Positions 10,426-19,307 of a stretch of DNA of 64,000 nt are shown here, in pieces. Source of the stretch: Ricordea florida (Eukaryota; Cnidaria; Anthozoa; Corallimorpharia; Ricordeidae); the NCBI GenBank assembly GCA_949710005.1, contig OX453282.1, forward strand, positions 3,897,501 through 3,961,500. The letters are read 5' to 3'. The first letter of the stretch is position 1; every line of letters begins with the position of its first letter. The notes under the pieces are model-generated. The model did not search any database. It was not told where the DNA came from and saw only the letters and a program-made list of their open reading frames with translations. Position numbers and translations under genes: made by a program.

Positions 10426-10784
10426 AGTAGTGAGAATGTGGGGGTTCCAGCACAAATTGAAAAAAATGTGGAAATAAAAAATATTACAAAAAATTATGAA
10501 AAAAAAATACAAAAATGGGGAAATTTTATCAAGGATTTATCAAGGATTTTATCAGAGATTTTATAGGGAAATAAAATATGAAATTGAATTCAATTGTGAT
10601 TTAAAAACAAAAATAATAAAAGTATAAATGGAAGAGTTACAAAAGAAAAAAGTTGTAGAATTGCGGCAAATTGCTAAAGACCATGGTGTTGAAAAAATTT
10701 ATAAATTGCGTAAACCTGGACTCATTGAAGTGTTGAGTAATATTCCAGAAGTTATGGAAGAGATGCGAAATCTTCAGAAACAAA
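10426..10784 (+). repeat. Element A left TIR (359 bp)
   Basis: It matches the reverse complement of 23751-24109 with no difference noticed. It holds the promoter region and first 52 codons of the polymerase; the right arm holds the same for the Cys/His-repeat gene. AT-rich with ATCAAGGATTTATC repeats. Confidence 0.92.
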
Positions 10785-13700
10785 GACTCATTCTTGATGA
10801 ACCAACACCTAAGATTAATGTTCGCATTTTAAAACCTTCAAAACCAAAACCCCCAACCATACCAATTAAAAATTTGGAAAGTAAAGTTGCCAAACCATTA
10901 ATGAAAGATATTAACAAGTTCGCAGATTGGATACTATCTTATGTACCAGAACCTTCCAAAAAGATAGTAGACAAACGAATAGAAAGTATGAAGGAAAAGT
11001 TTAACAAAATATTTAAACGTTTAAATCAAAAAGAAAATTCAAATGAAAAGGCTGGTCAAATAAGAAAACGTTTTGCTCCAAAAGAAAGTCTGAAGGAAAG
11101 ATTTAACCGAATGTTTAAAAAACCTACCACTGAATATGAAGAAAAAGAAGAAGATTTCACCCCAATAGAACAAGAAACAGCGTTTGATGGGTATCTGAAA
11201 ACATACAGGATATATGGTAAGAAAGGATATGATGAAAAGACATTTATCAAAAAAATCAAACAAAAAGTTATAGATCTAATTAATCAACAAAAGAAACCGC
11301 TAAAGGTGAAATTTATTCTTGTCTGTAAATTTATAAAAGAGAATCCTAATACCGGGAAATTTGATGAAGCATCACCCCCATTTCATACTAAACAACCAGA
11401 AACGATAACAGAGTCAACTGATTTCTCTAACTTATTCGATGAGATGACTAACCATCAACTTGAAGTGTTTAAGAAGTTTGTGGAAAATGGTTCTGGTTGG
11501 AAATTCAATCATGTGGTATACTTTATTATAAAAATTGATCCATTTGAACCGCTTTCAGGAAGCTCCTATATCCCACTACCACCAGAATTAGCAAACAAGA
11601 ATGCAATTGTTAACCCTAAGAATGAGAATGATCATGAGTGTTTTAAGTATGCGACAACATTAGGCGCGTTTCCTATAGAGAAAAACCCACAGAGAGTAAA
11701 TAAAGAAATGATAGAGAACTCTGAGAAGTTGAACTGGTCAGGAATAAAGTTCCCCGTTGAATGGTCAGATATTGATAAGTTTGAAAAGCAAAACCCCTAC
11801 TACACGATTAATGTTTTCGGATATGATAATGATAAAGGTGAAGTATACCCCCTAAGAATAAGTGATAAACAAAGTGGTTATTTAATCAGATTACTTCTAA
11901 TATCAAACGGTGAAACAAATCACTACTGTTGGATAAAGAATTTTAGTAGATTGATAGTTTCACAAGTTACTAAACATAAATCTAAGATTTACCCTTGTGA
12001 TAGATGTTTTTATTATACCCATTCAAAGGAAACATTGGAAAATCATTTAGTATACTGCAGTGCAAACGAACCTGTTAGGAGTGAAATGCCAATAAATAAA
12101 GATGGAAATCCTGAATATATTAAATTCATTAATTATTACAAAAAAATGCGAGTACCCTTTGTTGTATATGCTGACTTTGAGTGTTATCCAGAGAAAATAG
12201 ATACCTGCTCACCAGATGAAAGTAAAAGTTTTACTAAACAATATCAAAAGCACAAACCATCTGGATACTGCTATATAATAAAGTTTTTTGATGAAAATTA
12301 TGAAACTACTATTAGAAAATACACCGCTAAATCCCCAGACGAAGATGTGGGACAGAGATTTATGGTTGAATTAGAGAAGGATGTTAGAGAAATTTATGAA
12401 AAAATAAAACCTAACAAGAAATTGAATTGGATGACACAAAGGGAAAAATTCAACTATAAAAATGCTACTCATTGTCATATATGTGAGGGTGAATTATTAG
12501 AAAAAGATAAGGTAAAAGACCATTGTCACTATACAGGAAAGTATAGAGGAGCAGCTCATAGTAAATGTAACTTAAATTATAAAATTCCAAAATTTTTCAT
12601 ACCAATTATCTTTCACAACCTATCAGGATATGACTCACATCTTTTTATTAAGAATATTGGTATAACAAAAGGTAAAGTAGACTGCATACCTAATAATGAG
12701 GAAAAATATATTTCTTTTACAAAACAGATTTTACTTGATAAATTTATAAATAAAGAAGGTAAGGAAAGAGAAGTGAAGTGGAATCTTAGATTCATAGATT
12801 CATTTAAATTTATGGCAACAAGTCTTAATAAATTAGTTGATAATCTTACAAAATGTGGAAAGTGTGATGTCTGTAGAGGTGTGTTATCTGGAAGTAGATG
12901 TCTTTCTCCAAAAGATGAGAAATTAACTGAAACGAAAAAGAAATTTATGGATAAGATGTATTTGATGTTGAGAAAAGGCGTATTTCCATATGATTGGTTT
13001 GATAGCTTTGATAAACTAAATGAAACTCAACTTCCACCAAAGGATGCATTTTACTCAAAACTAAACGACGAACATATAACAGAAGATGACTATCAACATG
13101 CTAAAAAGGTATGGAAAACTTTTAATATGAAAACAATGAGGGATTATCACGATCTATATCTTTTGTCAGATGTACTATTTTTAATGGATGTATTTGAGAA
13201 TTTTAGAGATGTTTGTCAAAAGAATTATGGTTTAGATCCCGCTCACTATTATACAGCACCCGGACTAGCTTGGGATGCAGCATTAAAGATAACAAAAGTG
13301 AATTTAGAGTTGTTAACTGACATAAACATGCTACTTATGTTTGAGAGAGGTATTAGAGGAGGTGTATCCCAGATTTCTAATAGATATGCTAAAGCTAACA
13401 ACCCATACATGGTGAAATATGATCCAAACAAATGTAAATTATATATCGTATATCTTGACAGAAACAACTTATATGGTGAGGGAATGAGTAAACCACTCCC
13501 TACTCACGGTTTTAGATGGATTACTGATCAAGAAGAGCTTAAAAACTGGAAAAATATTCCATGCATATTGGAGGTTGATTTGGAATATCCCCACCACCTT
13601 CACGATCTTCACAATGATTATCCTCTAGCTCCAGAGAGGCTTGTAGTTAATAAGGTAGAGAAATTAATCCCAAACCTCAACAACAAGGAAAAGTATGTAG

Positions 13701-14671
13701 TTCACAGCGAGACCTTGAAACTTTATGAAAGTCTAGGATTAAAAATAACAAAAATTCATAGGGGAATTACATTTGAAGAGTCAGCTTGGTTAAAACCTTA
13801 CATTGACTTGAATACTAATCTAAGATCAAAAGCAAATAACGACTTTGAAAAAGATTTCTTCAAGTTAATGAATAACTCTGTTTTTGGTAAAACCATGGAA
13901 AACATTAGAAATAGGGTAGACATTAAATTAGTTACAAATCAAAAAGATGCTAAAAAATTAATAAAACAACCTAATTATCAACATCGTACTATCTTTTCTA
14001 AAAATCTTGCAGCCATCCACATGAAGAAAAAAAAGATAAAATTCGATAAACCTGTTTACTTAGGTATGTGCATTCTAGATTTAAGCAAAAAAGTAATGTA
14101 TGATTTTCACTATAATTATATCAAACCTAAATATGGAGAAAAGGTAAAATTGTTGTTCACAGATACAGACAGTCTTGTATATGAGATAGAGACAGATGAT
14201 TTCTATAAGGATATCAGTCCAGATGTTAGAGAAATGTTTGACACTAGTAATTATCCTAAAGTTCATCCATCTGGTATTGAGACTGGTGTAAACAAAAAAT
14301 TAATCGGTAAGTTCAAAGATGAAGCTGGTGGAAAACAGATAATTGAATTTGTTGGTCTAAGACCCAAGCTATACTCTATATTGATGGATGGCGGTGAAGA
14401 GATAAAAAAGGATAAAGGAGTAAAAGCATCAGTTGTAAAAAAGACAATAAGTCACAATAATTACAAGGATTGTCTATTCACTGGAAAACAGCAGATGAGA
14501 CAGATGAATGTAATTAGAAGTCACTTACATGATGTTTATACTGAAACCATTAATAAAGTTGCACTATCTGCTGATGATGATAAGAGAATAATTTGTGAAG
14601 ATGGTATACATACTTACGCTCACGGTCATTATCTCTTCAAAACAGAATCGGGTGGTAGTTCAGTATCATAA
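10628..14671 (+). CDS. Element A family-B DNA polymerase (protein-primed type)
   Basis: The 1347-residue protein would copy the element DNA. Residues 1-40 form a SAP-like domain (VVELRQIAKDHGVEKIYKLR). A ~500-residue N-terminal region follows, with a C2H2-like finger (CDRCFYYTHSKETLENH). The 3'-5' exonuclease begins at YADFECYPE (D516, E518), with FHNLSGYDSH (D669) and YHDLYLLSD (D848). Inserted in the exonuclease region is a Cys/His cluster (CHIC at 616, HCHYTGKYRGAAHSKCN) like endonuclease VII/HNH zinc folds. Polymerase motifs: A, YLDRNNLYG (D944); B, MNNSVFGKTM (~1081); C, FTDTDSLVY (D1179, D1181). All key residues are present. It overlaps the convergent integrase gene by 43 bp. Confidence 0.92.
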   Translation: MEELQKKKVVELRQIAKDHGVEKIYKLRKPGLIEVLSNIPEVMEEMRNLQKQRLILDEPTPKINVRILKPSKPKPPTIPIKNLESKVAKPLMKDINKFADWILSYVPEPSKKIVDKRIESMKEKFNKIFKRLNQKENSNEKAGQIRKRFAPKESLKERFNRMFKKPTTEYEEKEEDFTPIEQETAFDGYLKTYRIYGKKGYDEKTFIKKIKQKVIDLINQQKKPLKVKFILVCKFIKENPNTGKFDEASPPFHTKQPETITESTDFSNLFDEMTNHQLEVFKKFVENGSGWKFNHVVYFIIKIDPFEPLSGSSYIPLPPELANKNAIVNPKNENDHECFKYATTLGAFPIEKNPQRVNKEMIENSEKLNWSGIKFPVEWSDIDKFEKQNPYYTINVFGYDNDKGEVYPLRISDKQSGYLIRLLLISNGETNHYCWIKNFSRLIVSQVTKHKSKIYPCDRCFYYTHSKETLENHLVYCSANEPVRSEMPINKDGNPEYIKFINYYKKMRVPFVVYADFECYPEKIDTCSPDESKSFTKQYQKHKPSGYCYIIKFFDENYETTIRKYTAKSPDEDVGQRFMVELEKDVREIYEKIKPNKKLNWMTQREKFNYKNATHCHICEGELLEKDKVKDHCHYTGKYRGAAHSKCNLNYKIPKFFIPIIFHNLSGYDSHLFIKNIGITKGKVDCIPNNEEKYISFTKQILLDKFINKEGKEREVKWNLRFIDSFKFMATSLNKLVDNLTKCGKCDVCRGVLSGSRCLSPKDEKLTETKKKFMDKMYLMLRKGVFPYDWFDSFDKLNETQLPPKDAFYSKLNDEHITEDDYQHAKKVWKTFNMKTMRDYHDLYLLSDVLFLMDVFENFRDVCQKNYGLDPAHYYTAPGLAWDAALKITKVNLELLTDINMLLMFERGIRGGVSQISNRYAKANNPYMVKYDPNKCKLYIVYLDRNNLYGEGMSKPLPTHGFRWITDQEELKNWKNIPCILEVDLEYPHHLHDLHNDYPLAPERLVVNKVEKLIPNLNNKEKYVVHSETLKLYESLGLKITKIHRGITFEESAWLKPYIDLNTNLRSKANNDFEKDFFKLMNNSVFGKTMENIRNRVDIKLVTNQKDAKKLIKQPNYQHRTIFSKNLAAIHMKKKKIKFDKPVYLGMCILDLSKKVMYDFHYNYIKPKYGEKVKLLFTDTDSLVYEIETDDFYKDISPDVREMFDTSNYPKVHPSGIETGVNKKLIGKFKDEAGGKQIIEFVGLRPKLYSILMDGGEEIKKDKGVKASVVKKTISHNNYKDCLFTGKQQMRQMNVIRSHLHDVYTETINKVALSADDDKRIICEDGIHTYAHGHYLFKTESGGSSVS

Positions 14672-15612
14672 GGTATAATCTGTAACTCTTCCCTTACAAA
14701 ACCACGTCTAGGCCCACCTACTAAATAATATAAAATTGGCTGATTGGATGAAACCACACTCCTGGAAATATCATAAACCTGAATACTCCAAATAGGATCA
14801 GTAGCTCGTCTTCGCTCACCACCCTCAAGTTCACCAGGAGCAAGTAAATATCTAACTTTAGCCTCAAGTGGTAACCTAACCTCATCAAGTCCAACAACTC
14901 GCTTATACTTTTTAGGTTCAATATCAACCTCTTTCATTTTTATAGCTTTATCAGGTTCTTTACCGGTTAATCTCGTTGGTGTGTTATTCAAAGTTTTCAA
15001 AATATCTGGTAATCGTTTCACCCATAATCTAGACCTTTCTTCACTAATCATTTCTTGTGCATATTGATGACTAAATAATCGTTCACTTAATGTTCTATTT
15101 GCTCTTTCCACAAATGCTTGAGCTCTATGGTTTCCAGCTTCACTTCTTTGAATGTTTACATTATGTCTATCCATAAGTTTTGTCACATCACCCATAAATT
15201 CTCTTCCCGGATCAACAATTAATGTTTTAGGATATTTTAACTTTCTGGAATATATTTTTTCAAAAGCTTTGGATATCTCATGAGTTTCTTTTGAGGTTAA
15301 TGGTTCAGCATCTTTATATCTCGAGGCTACATCAATCACAACCAATGCATATCGATATGTTTTTCTTTCAACTATATCATGTGGTAAAAATAATAAATCT
15401 GCTTGATGAATCTGATTAGGCCTATCCACAGTCCAGTGAGGTCTAGGAATATACTTTGGAGTTGGTAGATATATTTGCCAAATTGCCTGTTTCTCAAGCC
15501 ATTGTTTAGCCACATCTTCACTTACTTTTGCTTTTTCAGCTAATTTACGAATTGCAGAATATCCTTTCCAATAACCAAAAGTTGAATAATATATTTTTGA
15601 TAAGTAACTCAT
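14629..15612 (-). CDS. Element A integrase (retroviral-type, DD35E)
   Basis: A 327-residue integrase that would insert element DNA into chromosomes. The N-terminus holds a helix-turn-helix-like stretch (KLAEKAKVSEDVAKQWLEKQ, ~23-42) but no HHCC zinc site. The RNase-H-fold core has D72 in HQADLLF, D134 in VDPGREF and E169 in FVERANRTL; 134 to 169 is the 35-residue spacing of rve integrases. The C-terminus (VRYLLAPGELEGGERRRATD...) is a basic, beta-rich region like Polinton integrase tails. Its start codon directly abuts TTTAAAGATTAA in the gap shared with capsid. The active site is intact. Confidence 0.93.
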   Translation of the reverse strand: MSYLSKIYYSTFGYWKGYSAIRKLAEKAKVSEDVAKQWLEKQAIWQIYLPTPKYIPRPHWTVDRPNQIHQADLLFLPHDIVERKTYRYALVVIDVASRYKDAEPLTSKETHEISKAFEKIYSRKLKYPKTLIVDPGREFMGDVTKLMDRHNVNIQRSEAGNHRAQAFVERANRTLSERLFSHQYAQEMISEERSRLWVKRLPDILKTLNNTPTRLTGKEPDKAIKMKEVDIEPKKYKRVVGLDEVRLPLEAKVRYLLAPGELEGGERRRATDPIWSIQVYDISRSVVSSNQPILYYLVGGPRRGFVREELQIIPYDTELPPDSVLKR

Positions 15613-15645
15613 TTAAAGATTAATCCAAGTATCTTATAAATCAAT
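15613..15645. promoter_or_regulatory. Integrase/capsid divergent promoter region, element A
   Basis: The 33-bp gap between the two divergent start codons contains TTTAAAGATTAATCC on the integrase side and TATAAATCAAT on the capsid side. The same compact gap is present in B (34643-34675) and C (45930-45967), so control signals must be here or inside the genes. Confidence 0.5.
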
Positions 15646-16872
15646 ATGACTTCTGAAAAAATTAATCCAAACAGAATTCCACGAGAGCCATTTGGTTTGA
15701 AAGCAGAATCAACACTGAATCGAATTACTCTCAACCCATCCTCCGCTAATCCTGGAGAAACACTATATATAAATATTCCAAAACTTTCTGAGAATTTAGT
15801 GATTGTACCTGGAAGTGTATCTCTACTATTTGACTTGGATGTTGATGGGCATGCTAATAACACACTCGTGAATAATGTAAGTAGTAATCTTGTATCTAGA
15901 CTTAGGGTTCTTTTTGGTGGTGAAACATTACAGGATACTCAAAAATATGATCTATTTAAAACCTATCATGATTTATTTTTACCAGATGAAGATCGCGCGG
16001 ATAGATTAAAACAAGGTATTTCTTCTGAAAACATGAGGAAGCTCAGGACAAATGCAGGTGATAAGAAAACCCAAGATGTTAAGGAAGTGGCTCTTGCATC
16101 AGTACATAACACCAAGTATCATATTCCACTAAACCATCCCATTCTAAACGATCACGGAGTTTTCTATCCAAAGGCATTAGATCATCAACTAATCTTTGAG
16201 ATTACACTGGCTCCAGTTAATGATATTGTTATTTATTCTGACACGACTATAACTACAACATATTCAATCAAAAACCTTGAGTTGGAATATTCTTGTATTT
16301 CAAGTGAATACTTGGCTCGTGAGGCTCAGGCGGCTTATCAGGTCGGAAAAGGATTCTTTTATGAAAATGTCACTCTACACAAAACTTTTACCATGTCCTT
16401 GGGTGGTGATAGTGTTATAAATCAGCATATTAATCTACCTAGAAGATCAATGACTGGGATATTATGTTTGTTTACATTACCCAGCGCTGCGGGAGCACGT
16501 AACTCTGAGTTTTTTTACAATCCAGGTATCACCTCGATCAATATAGATGTTGATGGTGTGCCAAATCGTTTATACTCTAAGGGAATGATACCATCAGACC
16601 TCTGGGAGTCGGTAAAGAAACGTTTCGGAAGAGAGGGTGTGAAGGAAAAGGATTTTTATGCCGATAAGTTTGCTCTGTGGGTTGATATGAGAACTCACCC
16701 TGATAATGGTATTCATGGAGGGGGTCTAGCCTTAAATAATGCGCAAGATGGTGTAAAAATAGAAATTAAAAGAAAACAAAGTGGATCTGGTACTATAACC
16801 TGTTATATGTTTGTTGTAGCTGATGCGATGATGGAAATTATGAATTCAAACTTACATTCGATAAAGTACTAG
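15646..16872 (+). CDS. Element A major capsid protein candidate
   Basis: A 408-residue protein without signal peptide or membrane segments. Gene position (between integrase and packaging ATPase) and strong conservation across A, B, C and the remnant in D fit the double jelly-roll major capsid protein of Polintons/adintoviruses. Conserved blocks: VPGSVSLLFDL (~45-55), NLVSRLRVLFGGETLQDTQ (~80-98), LRTNAGDK (~140), IPLNHPILNDHGVFYPKAL (~160-180), INLPRRSMTGILCLF (~263-277), FALWVDMRTHPDN (~345-357). The beta-strand-like alternation fits jelly rolls, but the fold is inferred, not proven. It is the target into which element C inserted in D. Confidence 0.65.
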   Translation: MTSEKINPNRIPREPFGLKAESTLNRITLNPSSANPGETLYINIPKLSENLVIVPGSVSLLFDLDVDGHANNTLVNNVSSNLVSRLRVLFGGETLQDTQKYDLFKTYHDLFLPDEDRADRLKQGISSENMRKLRTNAGDKKTQDVKEVALASVHNTKYHIPLNHPILNDHGVFYPKALDHQLIFEITLAPVNDIVIYSDTTITTTYSIKNLELEYSCISSEYLAREAQAAYQVGKGFFYENVTLHKTFTMSLGGDSVINQHINLPRRSMTGILCLFTLPSAAGARNSEFFYNPGITSINIDVDGVPNRLYSKGMIPSDLWESVKKRFGREGVKEKDFYADKFALWVDMRTHPDNGIHGGGLALNNAQDGVKIEIKRKQSGSGTITCYMFVVADAMMEIMNSNLHSIKY

Positions 16873-16922
16873 TTTACATGAAATTTAACTTAAAAAACCT
16901 GATGTTATAATACAAAAAAATT

Positions 16923-17549
16923 ATGGAGGAATTGAGAGATAAAGTTCCTTTTCATTGTATTATAACCGGTCCAACAAATTGTGGAAAGACAAAGTACCTC
17001 ACGGATCAACTCCGAGGACCATTCCGAAAAGTTTTTGAATACATTGTTTTAATATGTCCAACTTTTTCTAAAAATAAAACCTATCATAATTTTGCTAATA
17101 AAGATAAACATTTCTATGTAATATCACCCGATGCTAGTAACATTGATGAGATTAACGAGTTATTAACTGATTGTCAAACTTTATTCTCTGGAACAAATAC
17201 ACTAATAATTTTAGACGATTGTGCCGTATCTAATGATTTGAAAAAACGATCGAACAAGTTTATAGATCTAGCATTCTCTGGAAGGCATCATGGTTTATCA
17301 GTTTGGGTTCTCACTCAGCAATTAACATCGATAGCAAAACCATTCCGCGAAAATGTGGCTTGTGTGGTCTCATTCCATAATCCATCACAGAAAGGTATGA
17401 AGATGCTTTTCGAAGATTATGGGGGTGATTTAGACTCTGAAACTAGTAAAAAGTTTGTACAACTCCTGAAAATTGAAAAATATTCTAGACTCTGTTTGTG
17501 TTTACGTTATCCATTCCAATGTTATTTGGAGATTCCTGCGGTGATTTAA
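16923..17549 (+). CDS. Element A genome-packaging ATPase (A32-like)
   Basis: A 208-residue FtsK/HerA-type ATPase that would drive DNA into capsids. Walker A is GPTNCGKT (residues 16-23), Walker B LIILDD (94-99), and WVLTQQ (128-133) fits the sensor position. The GRHHGLSVWVLTQQLTSIAK stretch is characteristic of A32-like packaging ATPases of Polintons and large DNA viruses. The length is close to the minimal core of that family. The gene follows capsid directly, as in related elements. Confidence 0.9.
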   Translation: MEELRDKVPFHCIITGPTNCGKTKYLTDQLRGPFRKVFEYIVLICPTFSKNKTYHNFANKDKHFYVISPDASNIDEINELLTDCQTLFSGTNTLIILDDCAVSNDLKKRSNKFIDLAFSGRHHGLSVWVLTQQLTSIAKPFRENVACVVSFHNPSQKGMKMLFEDYGGDLDSETSKKFVQLLKIEKYSRLCLCLRYPFQCYLEIPAVI

Positions 17550-17574
17550 AAGAATCTATGTATTATCACAAAAG

Positions 17575-18108
17575 ATGACAAGCGTTGAAGATTATATTGA
17601 AGAAACAAAAGATGAGGTAAAAGATGTGGTAAAATATAATGATGATATTGAAATAAAACAAGAATCACTGGCTATTCTCGCATCTCTTGGAACAACAAAG
17701 GAATATTTAGGTGTTGATATGAGTCTAGGTGATATAAAGAAACTCACGGTAAAAGATGTTGAAAAATATTATAATCGATACCAGACAGTATTAGGTAAGA
17801 AAATTAGTGGTGGATTAGTAGATTCATCTATTCAATTAGTTTCTCAAGTCATTTCTTACATGGTTCCTGTGGATGATATAGAAGCGCTTTGTAAAGATTT
17901 GAAGAATGATGAGTTGGTAAATCGTGAACTGACAAACTTTGTAGGTCTCTTAGCATTAAAAGGTGGAAGATTGGTAGCACTTGCTAGTGGGTTATTCCAG
18001 GTTGCTAAGCACATTAAAATCAACAAAATACAAGAAGTTTCAAGTACTAATACAGAGGATTCCAACAAAAATGATCAGGCTGGTGGTGGGTATGATACTG
18101 TCTACTGA
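17575..18108 (+). CDS. Element A conserved 177-aa protein, function unknown
   Basis: An acidic N-terminus (EDYIEETKDEVKD) is followed by a conserved helical core: GVDMSLGDIKKLTVKDVEKY (~56-75), KISGGLVDSSIQLVSQVISY (~89-108) and LTNFVGLLALKGGRLVALAS (~125-144). The last block is hydrophobic enough to associate with membranes. Homologues are at the same place in B (171 aa) and C (frameshifted). The tail is Ser/Asn-rich and variable. Conservation after the ATPase suggests a structural or membrane-associated virion protein; this is inference. Confidence 0.75.
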   Translation: MTSVEDYIEETKDEVKDVVKYNDDIEIKQESLAILASLGTTKEYLGVDMSLGDIKKLTVKDVEKYYNRYQTVLGKKISGGLVDSSIQLVSQVISYMVPVDDIEALCKDLKNDELVNRELTNFVGLLALKGGRLVALASGLFQVAKHIKINKIQEVSSTNTEDSNKNDQAGGGYDTVY

Positions 18109-18117
18109 GCATGATGT

Positions 18118-18150
18118 GATTTAAAGATTTCTTAATGATATGTAAAAAAA
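18118..18150 (+). promoter_or_regulatory. TTTAAAGATT start-proximal motif (element A set)
   Basis: TTTAAAGATTTCTTAATGAT then an A-rich stretch ends four bases before the ATG of the 142-aa gene. Near-identical copies precede the ATGs at 18625 (motif 18592), 19308 (19276), 20906 (20876), 8931 (8901) and 25250 (25222), and on the minus strand in B and C (for example 30983-30991). The motif lies roughly 20-35 bases before the start. It is probably a core promoter shared by most element genes. Confidence 0.6.
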
Positions 18151-18153
18151 ATC

Positions 18154-18582
18154 ATGTCCGAAGAAGTTGTTGAACAAATTACAATTGATCCACCTACTAA
18201 TACTAAAAATAAGAAAGCTGTTAAAGAGAAAGATCCTAAAAAGGTTGCAGCTGGTAAGGCACTAGCAGAATATAACAAAAAAGCTAAAGAAGCGTTGGCT
18301 AGGGAAATGAAACGAGAAAAGGAACAAGCGGAGAATAAACAGGAAGAAAAGATAAATACAGAGAGTGAATCTAAAGCATGGATTCCAGAGCTATCTTTTA
18401 CAACTGTATTATCCATTGTCGGAATAGGGTTTACCGCATTTGATATGTTTATGAGATATTATAAAAACAGAATACCTGATTTATCACAAGTTCCAACTGA
18501 TGTTTCACAAATGTCACAACCTACAAAGATTCCCGTACCACAACCACCACCCACACAGATTCCAAAAATAGGAATGTTATAA
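18154..18582 (+). CDS. Element A 142-aa Lys/Glu-rich protein with one membrane segment
   Basis: Starts MSEEVVEQIT. Residues ~25-75 are highly charged and helical (KEKDPKKVAAGKALAEYNKK then alternating Glu/Lys), probably a coiled coil. Residues ~88-108 (FTTVLSIVGIGFTAFDMFMR) form one membrane helix, and a Pro/Gln-rich tail follows. B (148 aa) and C (134 aa) have the same architecture, with tails of different composition. No known family; an envelope or internal-membrane protein is possible. Confidence 0.75.
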   Translation: MSEEVVEQITIDPPTNTKNKKAVKEKDPKKVAAGKALAEYNKKAKEALAREMKREKEQAENKQEEKINTESESKAWIPELSFTTVLSIVGIGFTAFDMFMRYYKNRIPDLSQVPTDVSQMSQPTKIPVPQPPPTQIPKIGML

Positions 18583-18624
18583 GGAAAGTAGTTTAAAGAT
18601 TTCTTACTGATACAGTAAAAAATT

Positions 18625-18843
18625 ATGTCAACTGATAATAAACTTGTGAAAACTGTTACTGATTCAGCAGTCCTTATCGGATTAGCAGCTGGAGTTGGAT
18701 ATGTAGCTAAAAAAGCTCTGAAAGAATCATTTATGAACGATCCATCCTCAAGTATTACAAATTATGCTAAATGGGTAGCTGTATTGTCAGGTAGTATGTA
18801 CCTCAAAAATTATTTAGAAGATCAAAAGATTTTGCCAACTTAA
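18625..18843 (+). CDS. Element A 72-aa membrane protein
   Basis: Very short but strongly conserved in B and C at the same place and length. Two hydrophobic segments (AVLIGLAAGVGYVAKKAL, ~14-31, and YAKWVAVLSGSMYLKNYL, ~47-64) flank a conserved MNDPSSSITN loop, so a hairpin membrane protein is likely. It is preceded by TTTAAAGATTTCTTACTGAT. Function unknown. Confidence 0.8.
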   Translation: MSTDNKLVKTVTDSAVLIGLAAGVGYVAKKALKESFMNDPSSSITNYAKWVAVLSGSMYLKNYLEDQKILPT

Positions 18844-18866
18844 AGATTTTACATATTGACTAACAA

Positions 18867-19259
18867 ATGGCAACAATAGCAATGATGGTTGGAGGAGCTA
18901 TTTTGAATGCGACTACATTCGTTGGTGGTTCATATCTTGCAAAATATCTCTCAGGTGATAAAACAGATGCAGAACGAATACGACATGATAAGGCATTAGA
19001 AAAATATCAAAAAGATTATGCTACATATCAGGAAAAAAGACAGAATCTCATTGATTGGCACTCTCAACAGAAGGATGCTAAATATCAAGCTTCACAAAAT
19101 ATTTCTAATACCGATGAAGCTTTGAAATTGTATAGTCAAATGCATGAACCAAAATTCTCTGATTATTATAGACCTAGTGAAAATCAAAAGATGGGTGAAA
19201 TGGCATATGTGGGTGGTGGTATGTTGGCATTAGGTTATATGGTTAGTAAATTATTTTAG
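18867..19259 (+). CDS. Element A 130-aa protein with terminal membrane segments
   Basis: Hydrophobic N-terminus (IAMMVGGAILNATTFVGGSY) and C-terminus (AYVGGGMLALGYMVSKLF) enclose a charged helical middle (AERIRHDKALEKYQKDYATY, EKRQNLIDW) and a FSDYYRPSENQKMGE block. B and C copies align end to end. The layout suggests both ends in a membrane with a coiled-coil loop. It begins 23 bases after the 72-aa gene, with TAAAGATTTT in between. Confidence 0.8.
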   Translation: MATIAMMVGGAILNATTFVGGSYLAKYLSGDKTDAERIRHDKALEKYQKDYATYQEKRQNLIDWHSQQKDAKYQASQNISNTDEALKLYSQMHEPKFSDYYRPSENQKMGEMAYVGGGMLALGYMVSKLF

Positions 19260-19307
19260 ATAAATGTGTGAGCAGTTTAAAGATTTCTTACTGATGAGTA
19301 AAAAATC

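Noticed and set aside
10426..10453. ATG at 10453 as the start of a separate 296-aa protein
   Set aside because: That codon lies within A's TIR; the rest is the 3' part of a gene in C that begins at 24799.
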